A stretch of 64,000 nt of DNA from Mariannaea sp. PMI_226 (GCA_024336345.1 JANFOG010000014.1:372001-436000), one strand, 5' to 3'. Positions 31,916-43,800 are shown, counted from the first letter of the stretch. Notes: generated by a model from the letters alone, not told the origin. Numbers and translations: made by a program.

Positions 31916-33734
31916 CTACTTCTGAGTGGCCATCAGACGTTGGGTAGCCGTCTCCGTCTTGGAAAAGTTCCAAGGCCTGACCTTTCGTTCGAAAAGTTCG
32001 TCCAGCTCTGCCGCAGAGCGTCTAACGAAAAGGCTGTTAGCATTTGTACAATTCGTATCATCAAGGCAAATTGACCCCTTACCCCTTGGTCTCCGGAATC
32101 AGAATCCACATCCCAATCACGAAAGGAAGGCCAACTCCGGCATAGAACCAGCCAGTCTTGAAGCCCCAGTTCCACTCATGAGCGTTCACCATCTTCGGAG
32201 TGAGGACATTCATGACAACACCAATAACGCACGTGGTGGCTGCAGCAAACCCCGCTGTGTATGGTCGAAGTCGCTGGGAGGAAATCTCGCCGATGTAGCC
32301 CCAGCCGGCGGCTCCGTTTGCTGTCATACCAACGTCTATAGTGGTATGTGTTATTAGTATTGATCATTTAGCCATGTGTTCGCAGTTGGATGTCACTTAC
32401 TCCAGAAGCAAGCGAACAGAACAAAGAGGTAATCCGTGGCCCTCACGTGCTTGGTAACACCAAGGATTCCGATAGCAACACATGCGATCAGCTCAACAGT
32501 CGTTGAACAGCAAGCTATCCATCTTCGACCAATACGGTCGGCGGTGAAGATAATGACAATTATAGTTGCTACATTAATACCAGAAGTGATGCATTTGACT
32601 GTAAAAGGTTTTGAAATGCCCGCTTGCTGAAAAAAGTAGGTTCCAAAGGTCGAGAACAGAGTAAGACCAAGAAACTGTTGTGTGAGATTGGTCCAGAGGG
32701 AGATAAGAGTTCGCAACCCATTTGTTCCCTGAAAGATAGCGTACCACTTCTCTCGTTGTTGTTCAGCGGCGACAGCCTTTTCGTGCTCAATGGCGAGAAT
32801 TAAGACCTGCAACTGCTGTTCCAAGTTATAACCCTCCACGCCGTAGCTGAGCTTTCGGAGTTCATTTCTTGCTCGATCATGATACCCACGCCCTACGCAC
32901 CATGCCGGAGACTCAGGAAGAAAGACATAAATGAGGAGCATCAACCCAATTTGTGCCCACTGTGTATAGATCGGAATCAACCACTTAAGCTGATGCGTCT
33001 GGTTAAGCGAGTTCAAAGCAGTCTGGGCACAGAAGCTGCCAAGAGTCCACCAGAAGCTATAACACATCAATAGGCCGCCACGGATTCGAACTGGCGCGAT
33101 CTCGGAGATGTAAGTGGGCAGAGTTGATTGAAGACAACCAACGCCAATACCAGCAAGCAGCTTGCCGACTAACCAAACCGGCCAGGATCTCGCAAGTGAT
33201 TCAGTCATAACACTCGTAGCGAGAATAAACCAGTAGGTATACATGGCGACCTTTCTCCCAAAACGACTTGAAATGAAAGCGAGAGAAGTCATGCCTATAA
33301 TCTGGCCGACAGACATGATGGAGCTCCACCCCATGAGAATTGACGAGGCGTGGTAACGTTTTCCATCAGCATCTATTTTGGTTGCAAATTGATTGATGAA
33401 CCCTTGATTGGCGATGATGCTGGCATTGATGCTAATTTGCATTTGCGTCGATTAGTCCACTTGACTATTTCCCAGTTCGAGGCGACCTCTTTACTTACCC
33501 AACTTGATATCCATCAGTAGCAGCGCTAAAGGCAGCAAAGAAGCACACAGCAGTGGCGATCTTGAAAGTTTTGACCGTTTGGAATGGCGTCAAGCCCTCA
33601 TAGCCGGAGGTGGCTTGACCCTTTGTGGCAGCATCTAGGGCAGCCTCGCTTTCCTTGAAGCCGGTTTCTTCAGATGTCTCAACATGATCAAGAGAAGCCG
33701 CAGACTTTGGTTCAGTATTCTTGGAATGAGACAT
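31916..33734 (-). CDS. MFS sugar/oligosaccharide porter (maltose-permease-like), four exons
   Basis: Exons are 33734-33499, 33431-32401, 32335-32083 and 32021-31916, giving 541 residues. The start is ATG 33734 (MSHSKNTE). Sugar-porter signatures are present: AATDGYQVGINASIIANQGF in TM1, SRFGRK in the 2-3 loop, LPESPAW after TM6, DRIGRR in the 8-9 loop and PETKGRSAAELDELF at the end of TM12. The length and the TM1 sequence resemble fungal alpha-glucoside/maltose permeases. It probably imports a sugar or short oligosaccharide by proton symport. It lies between GH1 and the saponin-hydrolase-like gene, and a CTCCGCGG site lies about 235 bp upstream, so it is a good candidate importer for the released sugar chain. 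Confidence 0.92.
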
Positions 33735-34483
33735 GTTGCCGAGCTGACTGTTAGAACTGAACGTGCGATGAAGGAGAGCCTCGAACCTCAGCGCCAATCA
33801 CAAGCCTTTTATAGGTGTTCTGGGCTGGCTATCGGTTACAGATATCGCGAGATCACCTTGATGGTACCAGAGGCTTGAGCGACGACGGCACCAGCTCTGC
33901 ATTGTTTAAAGCGGACATAGTCACCTGGAAAGGAGATTTGGCTAGAGGCTGGTCTATCTACACCGGTTTTCTCCGCGGAATATAGTCGTTCACAAGGATA
34001 AACCGAACCCCGCCTCATCCAGTTCCCCATGGGCATTTCCCCAGGTCCATGATGATCCGCAAGCCCCGCACCCTCCCAATTCCCCGAAAACCCACCTCGC
34101 CCCCAGCCTGAACACTCGTTTCCCGACCAGTCTAGTCCATGATACGAGCTGACACTTTTATTGGACCTCAGATTTTGTATGTCACGCCAAATAGGGGCCA
34201 CTGCCGTGAACATTCGGACCCCAGCCGTTCAGCCAAAATTGAGCTAAAAGGGGCATTCATGCGGTGCTCATGATACATTTCCACAATACCGAAATCAATT
34301 CTCACTACTTCAAAGCTACTGGTTGACCGCATAACCTTTCGATTAGTTAGTATTTAAGACTTTCAGTTACAAACAGGCACAGATCAGGCATCATATGGTG
34401 GAGTCAAACTGCTGAGCTTTTGTATTGAAACTCTATAGAGGTGTTTGGACTCAGCAACTCAACTGATCAAGCAAACCATGGTC
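33735..34483. promoter_or_regulatory. Upstream region of the sugar porter with CTCCGCGG site
   Basis: The sequence TTTCTCCGCGGAA at 33968-33980 resembles the shared AATTCTCCGTGGAGA element, with C for T at the centre and one arm shortened. It is about 235 bp before the porter ATG. The region also contains the 3' flank of the saponin-hydrolase-like gene. No other gene is seen. Confidence 0.4.
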
Positions 34484-36352
34484 TTAGGTACCGTTAGCTG
34501 GTTGAGTATATTCTTTCCCGTCAATCACCGTTGTCAATGTTCCATTTGCGTTAAAAATATTAGTGGTCACATCGATTTCGAGATGAAACCCATCCAAGCT
34601 TGTCTTCTTCGTGGCGTTGACTGTACCAGTCTGAACAAGGTCCGAATACCAATCCACACGTTGATCCCATGGATTTTCAGTAGATACCGTCAATGTGACA
34701 TTTTCGTATCCATTCAAAATGTGCTCTCCATCATCCGAGTAGTTGAGATACTTGACTGCTACGGTATTGATACCAGATGAACTTCCAAGAAGCATAACTT
34801 TGGCGTTACCCGAGAGCTGGCCGAGAAGAGTGTAAGACCCAGGAGCCAGACTGTATCCTCGAGAGATGGTAGAGCCAGGTGGGAATGATTTAGCCCAGGG
34901 GATTACGTTACTAATTTGAAAGACTGGTGCTGGCTTAGTAGCTTTTCGATTCGCGAGGTGCGCCAACATCAGACGGTACTCTCGGCCACCTTCTGCAGTT
35001 GACTTTGGGCACTTCAGTGGGTTTAACCCTCCACAAGATGGTGATACCACAAGGGCCTGCCAATAAACAATATGAGTACCATCCGGTGAAAATGCTGGGT
35101 CAGCACGACCGTTCCAGTTAGGGTCGTTGATGCTTCCATTGCTCTCATCCCCAGCAGTGTTGATACGCTGCCCATAATAATCGCCACGGTCACCATATCT
35201 GTCTATCAAGATGGGTTGGAAGAAGCGGCGTGGGCCATTGTTTCTGGTTGATGATGATACCGCAACCGTCACAATGTCGATCAATGGTGGGATACCTCGC
35301 ATTCCAGACATCCACATCTGTCGGTCAGAGCCGCGAGTATCCATAGTAACGAACCAACCATTATCTCTTGAGAAGGCGATAGGGTCAGCATATTCAGGGT
35401 GACTGGTGATGCGTCGTACTTTGCCAGTCACAACATGTACTGCGAATAGATCGATGTTATTGGCTTCACGGGGAGGACCAATGTAAATAATTTCGTCACC
35501 GGCTCCTGAAAAGCCGCGCAGTTCGCCAATGGAAATAGCTTCGTCGTTGAGTCTCAACTTGTTACCCTCTGCCATGATAGAGGATTGGTTCCTCTTGTCT
35601 ACCAAAATGTTGACATCGACGAGATCATATCGAGGAGCCAATGGTTCGCCAACGATAGGCTTCGGATTGAATTCCAAACGGCCAAAGTATGCAAACTGCC
35701 CACCAGTGCTTGTGAAGGAGCTCCAACCCATGTGCTTATCGTCGGGATGCAGACGAAGCTCTCGAGGGCTGCCACCAGGTCCAGTTCCATCTTTCGTTAC
35801 GGTCCAGTGAATTGGATAGATATGAGTCTGGTTGGGGGTACAGAAATCGCTTTGAAGAAGCTCTCCATTGCAGTCAAGGATGTTATGACCCCAAAGAGCT
35901 TTATCCCCACTTCGGAAGACATGAGGGTAGTCTCTCTGAGGATCGAGAGAGACGGCATTTGCGGGAGGCAAGCCACAACTCAGACATTTCCATGGCTGTC
36001 CATTGGTGAAGTTTGTTCCGTCGGTTTTGACGAGAATCAGTTGCTCTCCGTCGTAAATGCTGGCAGGATCAGGGGCTTCTGGCGCTCCGACAAACTCGAC
36101 ATTGACAACCACGTGGTTTCCGTCTGGCGTAAAGTCACCAGCCTGGAATTCACCAACGGTTTGACCGATACAACCAGTCTTGCGAGGGTTGATAGATGTG
36201 TTGCAGGCACCCTTCTCAGTGCTTGCAACCACGGGAGGTAGAGGAAGTTCAATGACTTGAATAGGCTCGGGCTGGGGAGGTGCAGGCAACCCAGCCATGG
36301 CCCAGCCAGCAGCTCCCAAGGTTAAAAGAGTACACAATTTCGCGGAATACAT
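34484..36352 (-). CDS. Secreted saponin-hydrolase-like protein
   Basis: This is a single-exon gene of 622 residues from the ATG at 36352; the upstream extension lacks an ATG. The signal peptide MYSAKLCTLLTLGAAGWAMA is followed by a Pro-rich mature start. The sequence resembles fungal saponin hydrolase (the Neocosmospora/Aspergillus enzyme that splits soyasaponin I into soyasapogenol B and a trisaccharide), including the early INPRKTGCIG, the RGFSGAGDEIIYIGPP block, RRITSHPEYADPIAFSRD and ADPAFSPDGTHIVYWQ. The last two look like TolB-type beta-propeller blades. Cysteines and about eight N-x-S/T sites fit secretion. I identify it from memory of the family, without a search. It is divergent from the Zn2Cys6 gene and next to a sugar porter and two glycosidases, which fits saponin use or detoxification. 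An alternative is a related propeller enzyme with another glycoside substrate. Confidence 0.75.
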   Translation of the reverse strand: MYSAKLCTLLTLGAAGWAMAGLPAPPQPEPIQVIELPLPPVVASTEKGACNTSINPRKTGCIGQTVGEFQAGDFTPDGNHVVVNVEFVGAPEAPDPASIYDGEQLILVKTDGTNFTNGQPWKCLSCGLPPANAVSLDPQRDYPHVFRSGDKALWGHNILDCNGELLQSDFCTPNQTHIYPIHWTVTKDGTGPGGSPRELRLHPDDKHMGWSSFTSTGGQFAYFGRLEFNPKPIVGEPLAPRYDLVDVNILVDKRNQSSIMAEGNKLRLNDEAISIGELRGFSGAGDEIIYIGPPREANNIDLFAVHVVTGKVRRITSHPEYADPIAFSRDNGWFVTMDTRGSDRQMWMSGMRGIPPLIDIVTVAVSSSTRNNGPRRFFQPILIDRYGDRGDYYGQRINTAGDESNGSINDPNWNGRADPAFSPDGTHIVYWQALVVSPSCGGLNPLKCPKSTAEGGREYRLMLAHLANRKATKPAPVFQISNVIPWAKSFPPGSTISRGYSLAPGSYTLLGQLSGNAKVMLLGSSSGINTVAVKYLNYSDDGEHILNGYENVTLTVSTENPWDQRVDWYSDLVQTGTVNATKKTSLDGFHLEIDVTTNIFNANGTLTTVIDGKEYTQPANGT

Positions 36353-36843
36353 CTTTAGAAAAGATACAATATGCGAAAACCTCGGGGCCAACAGTTGAGT
36401 GAGACGAAGTCATGGTAGGATAATATACTTGACCTTTGACTGAACATACAAGTAGAGGAACCTAACATTTTTAGTCCTGTTCGTTCGCTTGTACGATTAA
36501 CCATGTTTGACTATGTTACAGTGAATGACTTTACGAGATCAAATCCCTGGTGAAGTCCACCGTCGAGGTCACAAGGCTATGATCCGCCAACCTCACCCAA
36601 TACTAAAATGCGAAGGTCTAATCGACCGAGGTGGTAAGGAGCCGGGCAAGCCAGGCTCCCCTTGGCCAAAATCACGTTAGTTCATAGTATGTTATGGCAA
36701 TTTAGACTACCGATGCGGGGAAAAACTGACCAGGAGTGGGTGGAGAAATATAAGATCCCCCGCGGAGGCACCCGATGCCCACTCTTTGAATTCTCCGTGG
36801 AGAGTTGAGATCTCACTTGTTGACTTACGGTCGTCACACTGCA
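36353..36843. promoter_or_regulatory. Divergent promoter of the saponin-hydrolase-like and Zn2Cys6 genes
   Basis: It contains AATTCTCCGTGGAGA at 36789-36803, identical to the site in the GH78/GH1 promoter, and CCGCGGAG (reverse CTCCGCGG) at about 36760-36767. SYGGRG words that could bind the CreA carbon-catabolite repressor occur at 36715-36720 (GCGGGG) and 36740-36745 (GTGGAG). A TATA-like ATATAAG lies near 36748-36754, about 90 bp before the regulator ATG. Confidence 0.5.
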
Positions 36844-38625
36844 ATGACTCTTCATTCACGATCCTCTGTGGCCAGCCGCGCCTGTGATGCTTGCAAGAGG
36901 AGAAAAGTCAAATGCGACTCGGCCGGTCCATGCTCCAACTGTCGCATATCCAACCTCGACTGCCAATTCACCGTGCGTCCGAAGAAGCGCGGGCGTAAGT
37001 TCGCCAATGTCAATAACCAGACTCGTGAATTGAGCCTCGGTGAAGCTTTGCCCGAGAGCCAGCCTTCTCGTTGTCAAACTCACCCAGACGTATCGCCACC
37101 GCAGGATACCCCGGTATCTCATCAGGGCGATCTGGATCATGGAGAACAATTAGAGCTATCGCCAGCATGTGTGATACCCAATGTCACCAGCCCCGATCAC
37201 GCGGGCGAAAACCCACAGATACAATCAGCCAGAATAATCTGGGAGACGCTGATGGAAGCCATTGCTACCGAGGTACCGCATCTTCCAATAATCAACATCG
37301 CGAATTGCTGCATCGATCTATTCATGCAATACACCTTTCCCACCGCTCCCATAGTACACGAGCCTAAGCTTCGGAAAGATGCTTCTATACTCTTCTCAGA
37401 ACCGTTGCCATCATCAGAAGCATCTTTCTTTGCTATTCACGAAGAGGATATTATTAAGAAGAAGAGGGCTTTCGCCCTTGTTACGGCCCTTTGCGCTTCA
37501 GTATCCTCAGTTATGCCAAAGTCATTGTTACCCTACGGGCATCGTGTCGCCACTCCATTTCTTCGGGCCTCAAGAGACATGCTGAAGAGTTATGATGAAT
37601 ATGACCTAGAATACCCCGATTCTTCGTCATTGAGCATCAGGGACCTGCATTACACTGCCTTGCAACACACAACGGGAAAAAGAGGCGCAGCATATCATAT
37701 CATGGGAGAAGCTACCCTTCTTGCGCAAACCTTGCATCTCTATGATGAACAGTCCATCATTAGGAGCGACCCTGTGGAATCTCAGCTCCTCCGATCTATC
37801 TTCTGGCATCTATATTTATCGGATAAAGCATCAGTTTGTTTGAGAAGTCGGCCGTCTGTGCTTGATGAGCGGCTATTTTATGGGAAGCTTACGCTGCGCC
37901 CCGATGCAGAACCATTCACCTCCCTCCTTGATACAGACAATCCGTCATACTCGAAGCCATTTGAAGAACGACTTCGAGTAGGATTTCATTTAGTAGCGGG
38001 ACTCTGGTCTTCAGCTTCTCGAATCATTCTCCAAATGCAAGATTTCGATATAACAAACAACAATAGAGAAACTAGTATCAAGCGACTGACAGAGTCATGC
38101 ATCAACTTTAGTGGAATGATTGACAGTCTCCCTAGTTGGTTGCAAGTATGCAACCTGGTTCCTGGTTGTCAGGATGAAGATACTGCCTCCCCTCATAATA
38201 AGACTTTTTGGGTTCAGAGGTGTACTCTGACGATGACCTTTCATTGCCTCAGACTGGTTATTCTGCAGCAAGCTGTAGAAGTTGGTCTAACAGAAGTATT
38301 GGGACTTAGTAATCAGCCCTTCTTCCTGTCTCTAAAGAAGGCTGAGATAATTCAAGACTTTATCCACACGATGGAGGATATTCCATTCATCTACCATCAA
38401 GTTAAGGGAGAACCAAGCGTGAGTTACAACTTCTGATTGGAAAGTGTACACTCATGTGCTAATTTATTACAGGTCGAAAGAATTCGCTGGGTTGGCACAA
38501 TACTGCTTGAGATGGTTCAAAATGTCGATGAGGCCATGAAGCCACGTGTGAACTCCTATTTCTCTCGGTTGCTAGACTTACTCGCAAAGCTGAATTCAAA
38601 AGCTTCAGAAGAACTAAGCTCTTGA
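36844..38625 (+). CDS. Zn2Cys6 fungal-specific transcription factor, probable cluster regulator
   Basis: Exon 1 is 36844-38418 and exon 2 is 38473-38625 (intron donor GTGAGT, acceptor ACAG), giving 575 residues. The start is ATG 36844. The binuclear zinc cluster lies at about residues 14-40: ACDACKRRKVKCDSAGPCSNC with a final Cys in LDCQF, followed by a basic linker KKRGRK. The middle is a fungal-specific transcription factor domain (PF04082 type: RDLHYTALQHTTGKRGAAYHI, RSIFWHLYLSDKASVCLR). Closest in style are activators of sugar-utilisation genes (XlnR/AmyR group), though without a diagnostic motif. It is divergent from the saponin-hydrolase-like gene, and its own promoter carries the 15-bp site shared with GH78/GH1, which suggests pathway-specific control with autoregulation. 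Confidence 0.9.
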
Positions 38626-39245
38626 AAAAGTAACAGAGCCTGTGTATTTACCTATTAGATAGAGTATACTATGGCTCGCAAGTGTATATCATTCACTACT
38701 AGACACGCGACTTCTCTCAGTCCGCCAAGCTCGGAATTTTCTATAGGGATTCAACAAAATGGAAGTTCAAGCAAGTAAGATTCTTGTGAAATATTTACCT
38801 CATCGACGTTTCTGACGTATCGTTAAAATACATCCCCCTTTCCCACGAATATTCGATTGTCAATGGCTATTTGATTACATTGAGAGGGAAAATGTGTGCT
38901 CGGAGGCATTGATGTTCCCCCTGCTCGCATGATTTGCCTCAGTCGGATGATATACGCACTAGTATAGTTCAATAGTAATCAATTTTATCGATGCAGTACC
39001 TAGACTTTTTGTAAATATCTTTAACTAAAACGAATTCTTGGGTTTATATGATTCGACATCGTCGTCACGGGTGTCAGAATTGCAACCCATTTGGCAACTA
39101 GGTGCCATCATTGTGACCAACGCCAGCCCGATCTGTTACCCATTTATGTAATGTGATGCGTATGCGCGATATATGTAAATATGATATAACATATATTGCG
39201 AACGGGCAGAGTATCGAGGACCCATCCCGGCATTCTGGCCCTTCG
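38626..39245. other. Intergenic between convergent genes, nothing recognised
   Basis: About 620 bp of AT-rich 3' flanks between the Zn2Cys6 gene and the downstream MFS gene. No gene or repeat was recognised. Confidence 0.5.
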
Positions 39246-40853
39246 TTAGAGCTGGCTGTCCCTCTGGTTCTTCCTCCTCTCCTTCTCTTCTTTGGCCTGT
39301 TTCTTCATCTCCAGCTTTTCAGCTCTCTCTTTCCTCCACTTTACTCCAAACACCATCAAGGCGATCAAAGCTGGACATGTCACAAACAAAAGTCCTCCTA
39401 CCAGGGTAAAGGCCCATCCAACACCCATAGCATCGATCATTGGCACAATTGCCGCCGTGGCTGCGGCTCCGACGAGACAGCGTGACAAGTTGTTCGCGGC
39501 TGTCGCAGTACCAGCTTTCCCGGGGTGCATGTCAACGAGCAAGGCGTTTGTGGTGTTGTTGAAGCCAATCATGCCAACGCCCAAGACGCAGCTAATCACG
39601 CAGGGCACTGCCGGATGCGCTTTCGCGTGGACGGCCCAGCCCCACGCGAGCAGAGATACTGCGGCGAGGCCAAGGAGAGGGAGGCCAACTTCAAGACGTG
39701 CTCGCTCAATGGGGAATCCAGTCAAGTCTTGCTGGCGGCTGCGGTCATAGGGGATACCTAGCTTATCGCAGTGTCGCTTGTAGTTTTTGTTCATGGCTGG
39801 CCCAGCGATCACAGCAGAGAGGATGGACCCCAACGCAAGAGGCAAATACATCAATCCCACATCTACCTCATTGAATCCATATATGTCACTGAACAAGGTA
39901 GGCATGGCTGTAGCAATACAGTAAAACCCCGCAAAAACGAGACTGCTGAAACCCAGAAGCAGTCCGGTTTCCTTTTGAAACAGAATCAGCACCGCCTCCA
40001 ATACATTCGGCGCTTTGAATTTGAAAGTAGACTTTGGTTTGGATGCATCCGATTGTCCGTCCTTTCGTTGAGCTCTCCGTCGGCGTTTCAAGATCTGCCA
40101 TAAAGACCGATACAGGGGGGGTGGCGTGATGGATCCATCCCCAACAATGTGGCGGCACGTTTCCGGAAAGAAGGTGGCGATTAGGACAACGGTGACACCA
40201 GATATGATGACAAGAAACCAGAAGATAGATCTCCAGCCGAGATATTCGGAGAGCAGACCACCAATGACAGGTCCCAAGGCCGGAGCAAGGACGATCGGGA
40301 CGGTGGTGATACCGACGTACTGGCCACGTTCTGCTGACGTGATGACATCGGCGACGACAGCAACACAAAGAGCAACAGTGCTGCTCGACCCTGCAGATTG
40401 TATACATCTCAAACCCAGAAGGGCGCCATAGTTTGGGGCCAAAGCCAGGCCGATATTGGCGACGATGTAAATAAGAAAGCAAATGACATAGGCGGGCCGT
40501 CTCCCTCCGCTATCGGCTAGTGAACCAATAAACATGGGCGTTATACCCTGAAAGATCATGTAGGTGGTAACTGTCAAATTGACCTTTGAGCTAGAAACAT
40601 TGAGATCCTTGGAGATAGTTGTCAAGGCTGGGAAGTAGATCTGCGCCGAAAGGGGAGAGAAGAACGCCGTTGTAGCAGCTGCCAGGACAATCCATCGTTT
40701 TTCCCATGTTGTGAAGATGGAGTAAACCGGAGGGAGCTCAGGCTGGACTTGTTCATTTTGTTTTTCAATGTCTCTAACTTCAGCTTGTTCAACAGAGTCG
40801 TCGACTTCCGTGTCGTTGAGAGTAGGCTCTGGCTTTGTTGTCGGTTCGCTCAT
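39246..40853 (-). CDS. MFS multidrug/efflux transporter, DHA1 (Qdr-like)
   Basis: This is a single exon of 535 residues from the ATG at 40853 (MSEPTTKPEP). The acidic cytosolic N-terminus is followed by the family block VYSIFTTWEKRWIVLAAATT and then SPLSAQIYFPAL. Motif A appears as GSLADSGGRRPAYV, and the antiporter motif C as APALGPVIGG with GWRSIFWFL after it. About 12 hydrophobic segments are seen, and the tail is a highly charged KKQAKEEKERRK. Proteins of this type are plasma-membrane drug:H+ antiporters. It lies at the edge of the glycosidase cluster. Export of a toxic aglycone, or of the saponin itself, would fit, but that is inferred from position. No CTCCGYGG site was seen in its upstream region. 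Confidence 0.9.
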   Translation of the reverse strand: MSEPTTKPEPTLNDTEVDDSVEQAEVRDIEKQNEQVQPELPPVYSIFTTWEKRWIVLAAATTAFFSPLSAQIYFPALTTISKDLNVSSSKVNLTVTTYMIFQGITPMFIGSLADSGGRRPAYVICFLIYIVANIGLALAPNYGALLGLRCIQSAGSSSTVALCVAVVADVITSAERGQYVGITTVPIVLAPALGPVIGGLLSEYLGWRSIFWFLVIISGVTVVLIATFFPETCRHIVGDGSITPPPLYRSLWQILKRRRRAQRKDGQSDASKPKSTFKFKAPNVLEAVLILFQKETGLLLGFSSLVFAGFYCIATAMPTLFSDIYGFNEVDVGLMYLPLALGSILSAVIAGPAMNKNYKRHCDKLGIPYDRSRQQDLTGFPIERARLEVGLPLLGLAAVSLLAWGWAVHAKAHPAVPCVISCVLGVGMIGFNNTTNALLVDMHPGKAGTATAANNLSRCLVGAAATAAIVPMIDAMGVGWAFTLVGGLLFVTCPALIALMVFGVKWRKERAEKLEMKKQAKEEKERRKNQRDSQL

Positions 40854-43800
40854 GATGTCGAGAATGAAGTCTTGTTTCCGTAATCTGAAGCCCACTCGGT
40901 CCCAGGCACCCAAATATGGGCATATCGGCAATTCATTAGATATAAATACCAATCAAGTTTGTGAAGCCCTCAATATTGAAGTGCATCATGTATGCAGACG
41001 TCAGGTGCCCACATCGGTGCCGAGCTCGGCAAACTGGTGCACCACACACAGGGGGGAAACGATGAGGCAACACTGCAGCGCTAGAAAAGAAATCAGGGTT
41101 AATTGCAGAATTATCTCGTCAGTTGTGGAGAACAGGAGATAAACTCAGGAGATAATTCATGTTAAACCCGGGCTTCAATATTTAGGGATAAAATGAAATT
41201 GTATGACTTGCTCTGGCGCCCTGGCCAATTTCGCACGCGACCCTGGACCTTGGAGGAGGCTGAGTGGGAAGTCTTATGCAGATGTGATTGACCCAGCTTC
41301 TTCTTCACTAGCCCTGTTTGATTACAATTATATGAGAATGTTATGAGGGAGCTTGAGCGCATCGCCAATTAAGACGAATCTTCGCGCGGGCATCCTGAGA
41401 TGAGCTGCTCCCCAGAAGCTAAGCCGAGAATATGCAAAGCCTGAGTAGGCCCTACATTACTACTAGAGGACAGAGTGCCATTACAGAAGCTAGAGTTGCT
41501 CTCTTTGACCTAGCTCATCGATTAACGTATTTTTATTGACATGAACTCGTGATTCAAATTTACGATAAAAATAAATTCGTAGCTATTCAAGAATAGGCGT
41601 CACGATTCAGTCACTTGTCTAATTATATCACTACTAGCTATCGCCACCGATTCTTCGCCACCTCAGCAGGGTTCAACCGAGCTCGCTCGTTCACCCTAAT
41701 GAGCCTGTTCATTATAGGTAGATTATAGACTCAACCACAGCCATAGCCATTCGGCATTCTGCCTGGCTACTAAACTTTCGACATTGTATTTGCAATGCAA
41801 CTTGGCTGACACAATCTACTTGAGCATTGCGAACCGGTTCACGTCACTTGCCTACTATCCTCGGTGACGCCCTCTCAATCCTGACAATATAGCCTACTGC
41901 AGCCTGGCTCGGCCCGTGAGAACCGATCACAGTGGCCATAAGAGTTCTATTGCTTGGCGAATCATGCCACCCCAACCTTTACATCTACCGCAGTTGCAGC
42001 CCTGCATAGACAATGCATAAGTGAGCATCAGCAGAAGTCACATATAAATCTATATCAGTATCGCGAACATTATCTCGTGGCAATCGTCGCATGATTTGAT
42101 ACTCGGTTTACTGCGAGTCAAGCCACGAAGCGTATCCAGGTCTCAAGATGGTTAGAACCACTGATGCTCTGCTAACTAGGCAAAACTGAAAGCTAGTACG
42201 ACAATATTTGATTGAACTAAATCATCAAATCAGTATCATATGTTTTATTCAAAGACGTGGCTAATGGACAATAATTTTGAATCTAACATAGCACACAGGA
42301 AAATAGACAGAATGCATTTAACGGCGACATTTCATATATCAATCAGGCATTTGCATACGGATTTTCTGATTATCACTGTGACGAGATATTTCTGACAAAA
42401 CAGGAGGCTTGCTGAGGGATTGAGGGGACGGGTAATCCTAAGAAACGGAGAGCTATATTTTACAAACAGCTCCGGGAGAAGCAGATGAGTGAATATTAGT
42501 AAAGAGCGCCATAGCGATGGTAGATTAGCGTCGGCTAAACATAGTGGTCCAGTTATTCTGGATGGTGACAATTGCCTTCCTCTTGTTCTTTGAAAGCAGG
42601 TCTCTAAATAACTAACTTAGCATTGCCAAGAGGTGAATGATTTCGCAAATGGTAATCTTTTGGACATGTTTTCTATTCCACTTTCAATTCGTATACGAAT
42701 CGTGATGAAAGTGATATATGGTATCTTTTTCGGGTACAATTGAATCCCGGTGGTTAGCTCGTCTGCACCCTGGACAACTCGCATCACGGCATTTGACGGC
42801 TACGAGTCGGTGAGTACCTTACCCGGCATATCAATCTCAGGATTGTTATGTTTCACTGTTGCCTCAGGAACCAGCCTGGTGAGTAAGTATAGATTATTTA
42901 GCATATTATCCATATTATGCTTATTCTCGTGTCATATTAGTCTAGAGCTATTCATGGGCCGTTATATACACTCTGTATTATCCCCATGGTGAGCGTGGTC
43001 AGACTTTCCATGCTATAGACCTTCGTTTCTCGCCGTAAGTCCAAAACATGTGACCAATTAGGGCACAATATATTGCAATTACACGACACATGAATATACA
43101 AAGTCACTCAGCTCTTCATAACAGGTAAAGATACCATTGGGTCATCGATGATTAGAGCCACAGCAGCTCAATGATGTTCGGCTTAATTTTCACCGTCATG
43201 ATCCTCGTCCTCTATATGGCCAACCGGACACGGATCCTACTTGATATTAGAAAAGAGCTCTAGATGTTACGTAGAGGGACTAGCATAGCTATTGCTTACT
43301 CCTTGATGCACAAGATAGGTGACTCCAAGATGATGAAGGTGCCTCTTCTCAGTTCCCTTTCGCAGCGCATTGCCATAGCCGGCACAGTCCAGACCACTGT
43401 AAATGCAAACTACCAGACCGGGTTCGACTTTCCCATCGACGACATACCTATGGGGAATCACCTCAGAAGATGGCAAATTGGTGCAAGCTTTGGGCCCTTT
43501 TTCTTCGTAGACGTCACGATAAGACTTGCTAGGTGCCAGTGTCTTTGTTTAGCTTTGATTCACATTAGAGGTAATAAGGAGAATGAACGGTTTAGAGAAG
43601 ACAAGAATTGTGAGCATATATACAAGATATCGTCTCTTCTTCAGGCTCGAACCTCAGACTTCATCATAGCTTCTCCCTCCCTTACAGCTCTCAGTCCTTT
43701 ACTCAGACTTCGCCCACCAATCCTCTATAGTCAAGACACATTGGGTTGTGTTTGGTGTGATATCATGCGTGAGATCTGTTGGGCCAATCCCGGATGCAAC

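Noticed and set aside
33070..33090. Minus-strand AGTTCGAATCC, tRNA B-box-like
   Set aside because: It lies within the coding exon of the sugar porter and has no tRNA fold around it.
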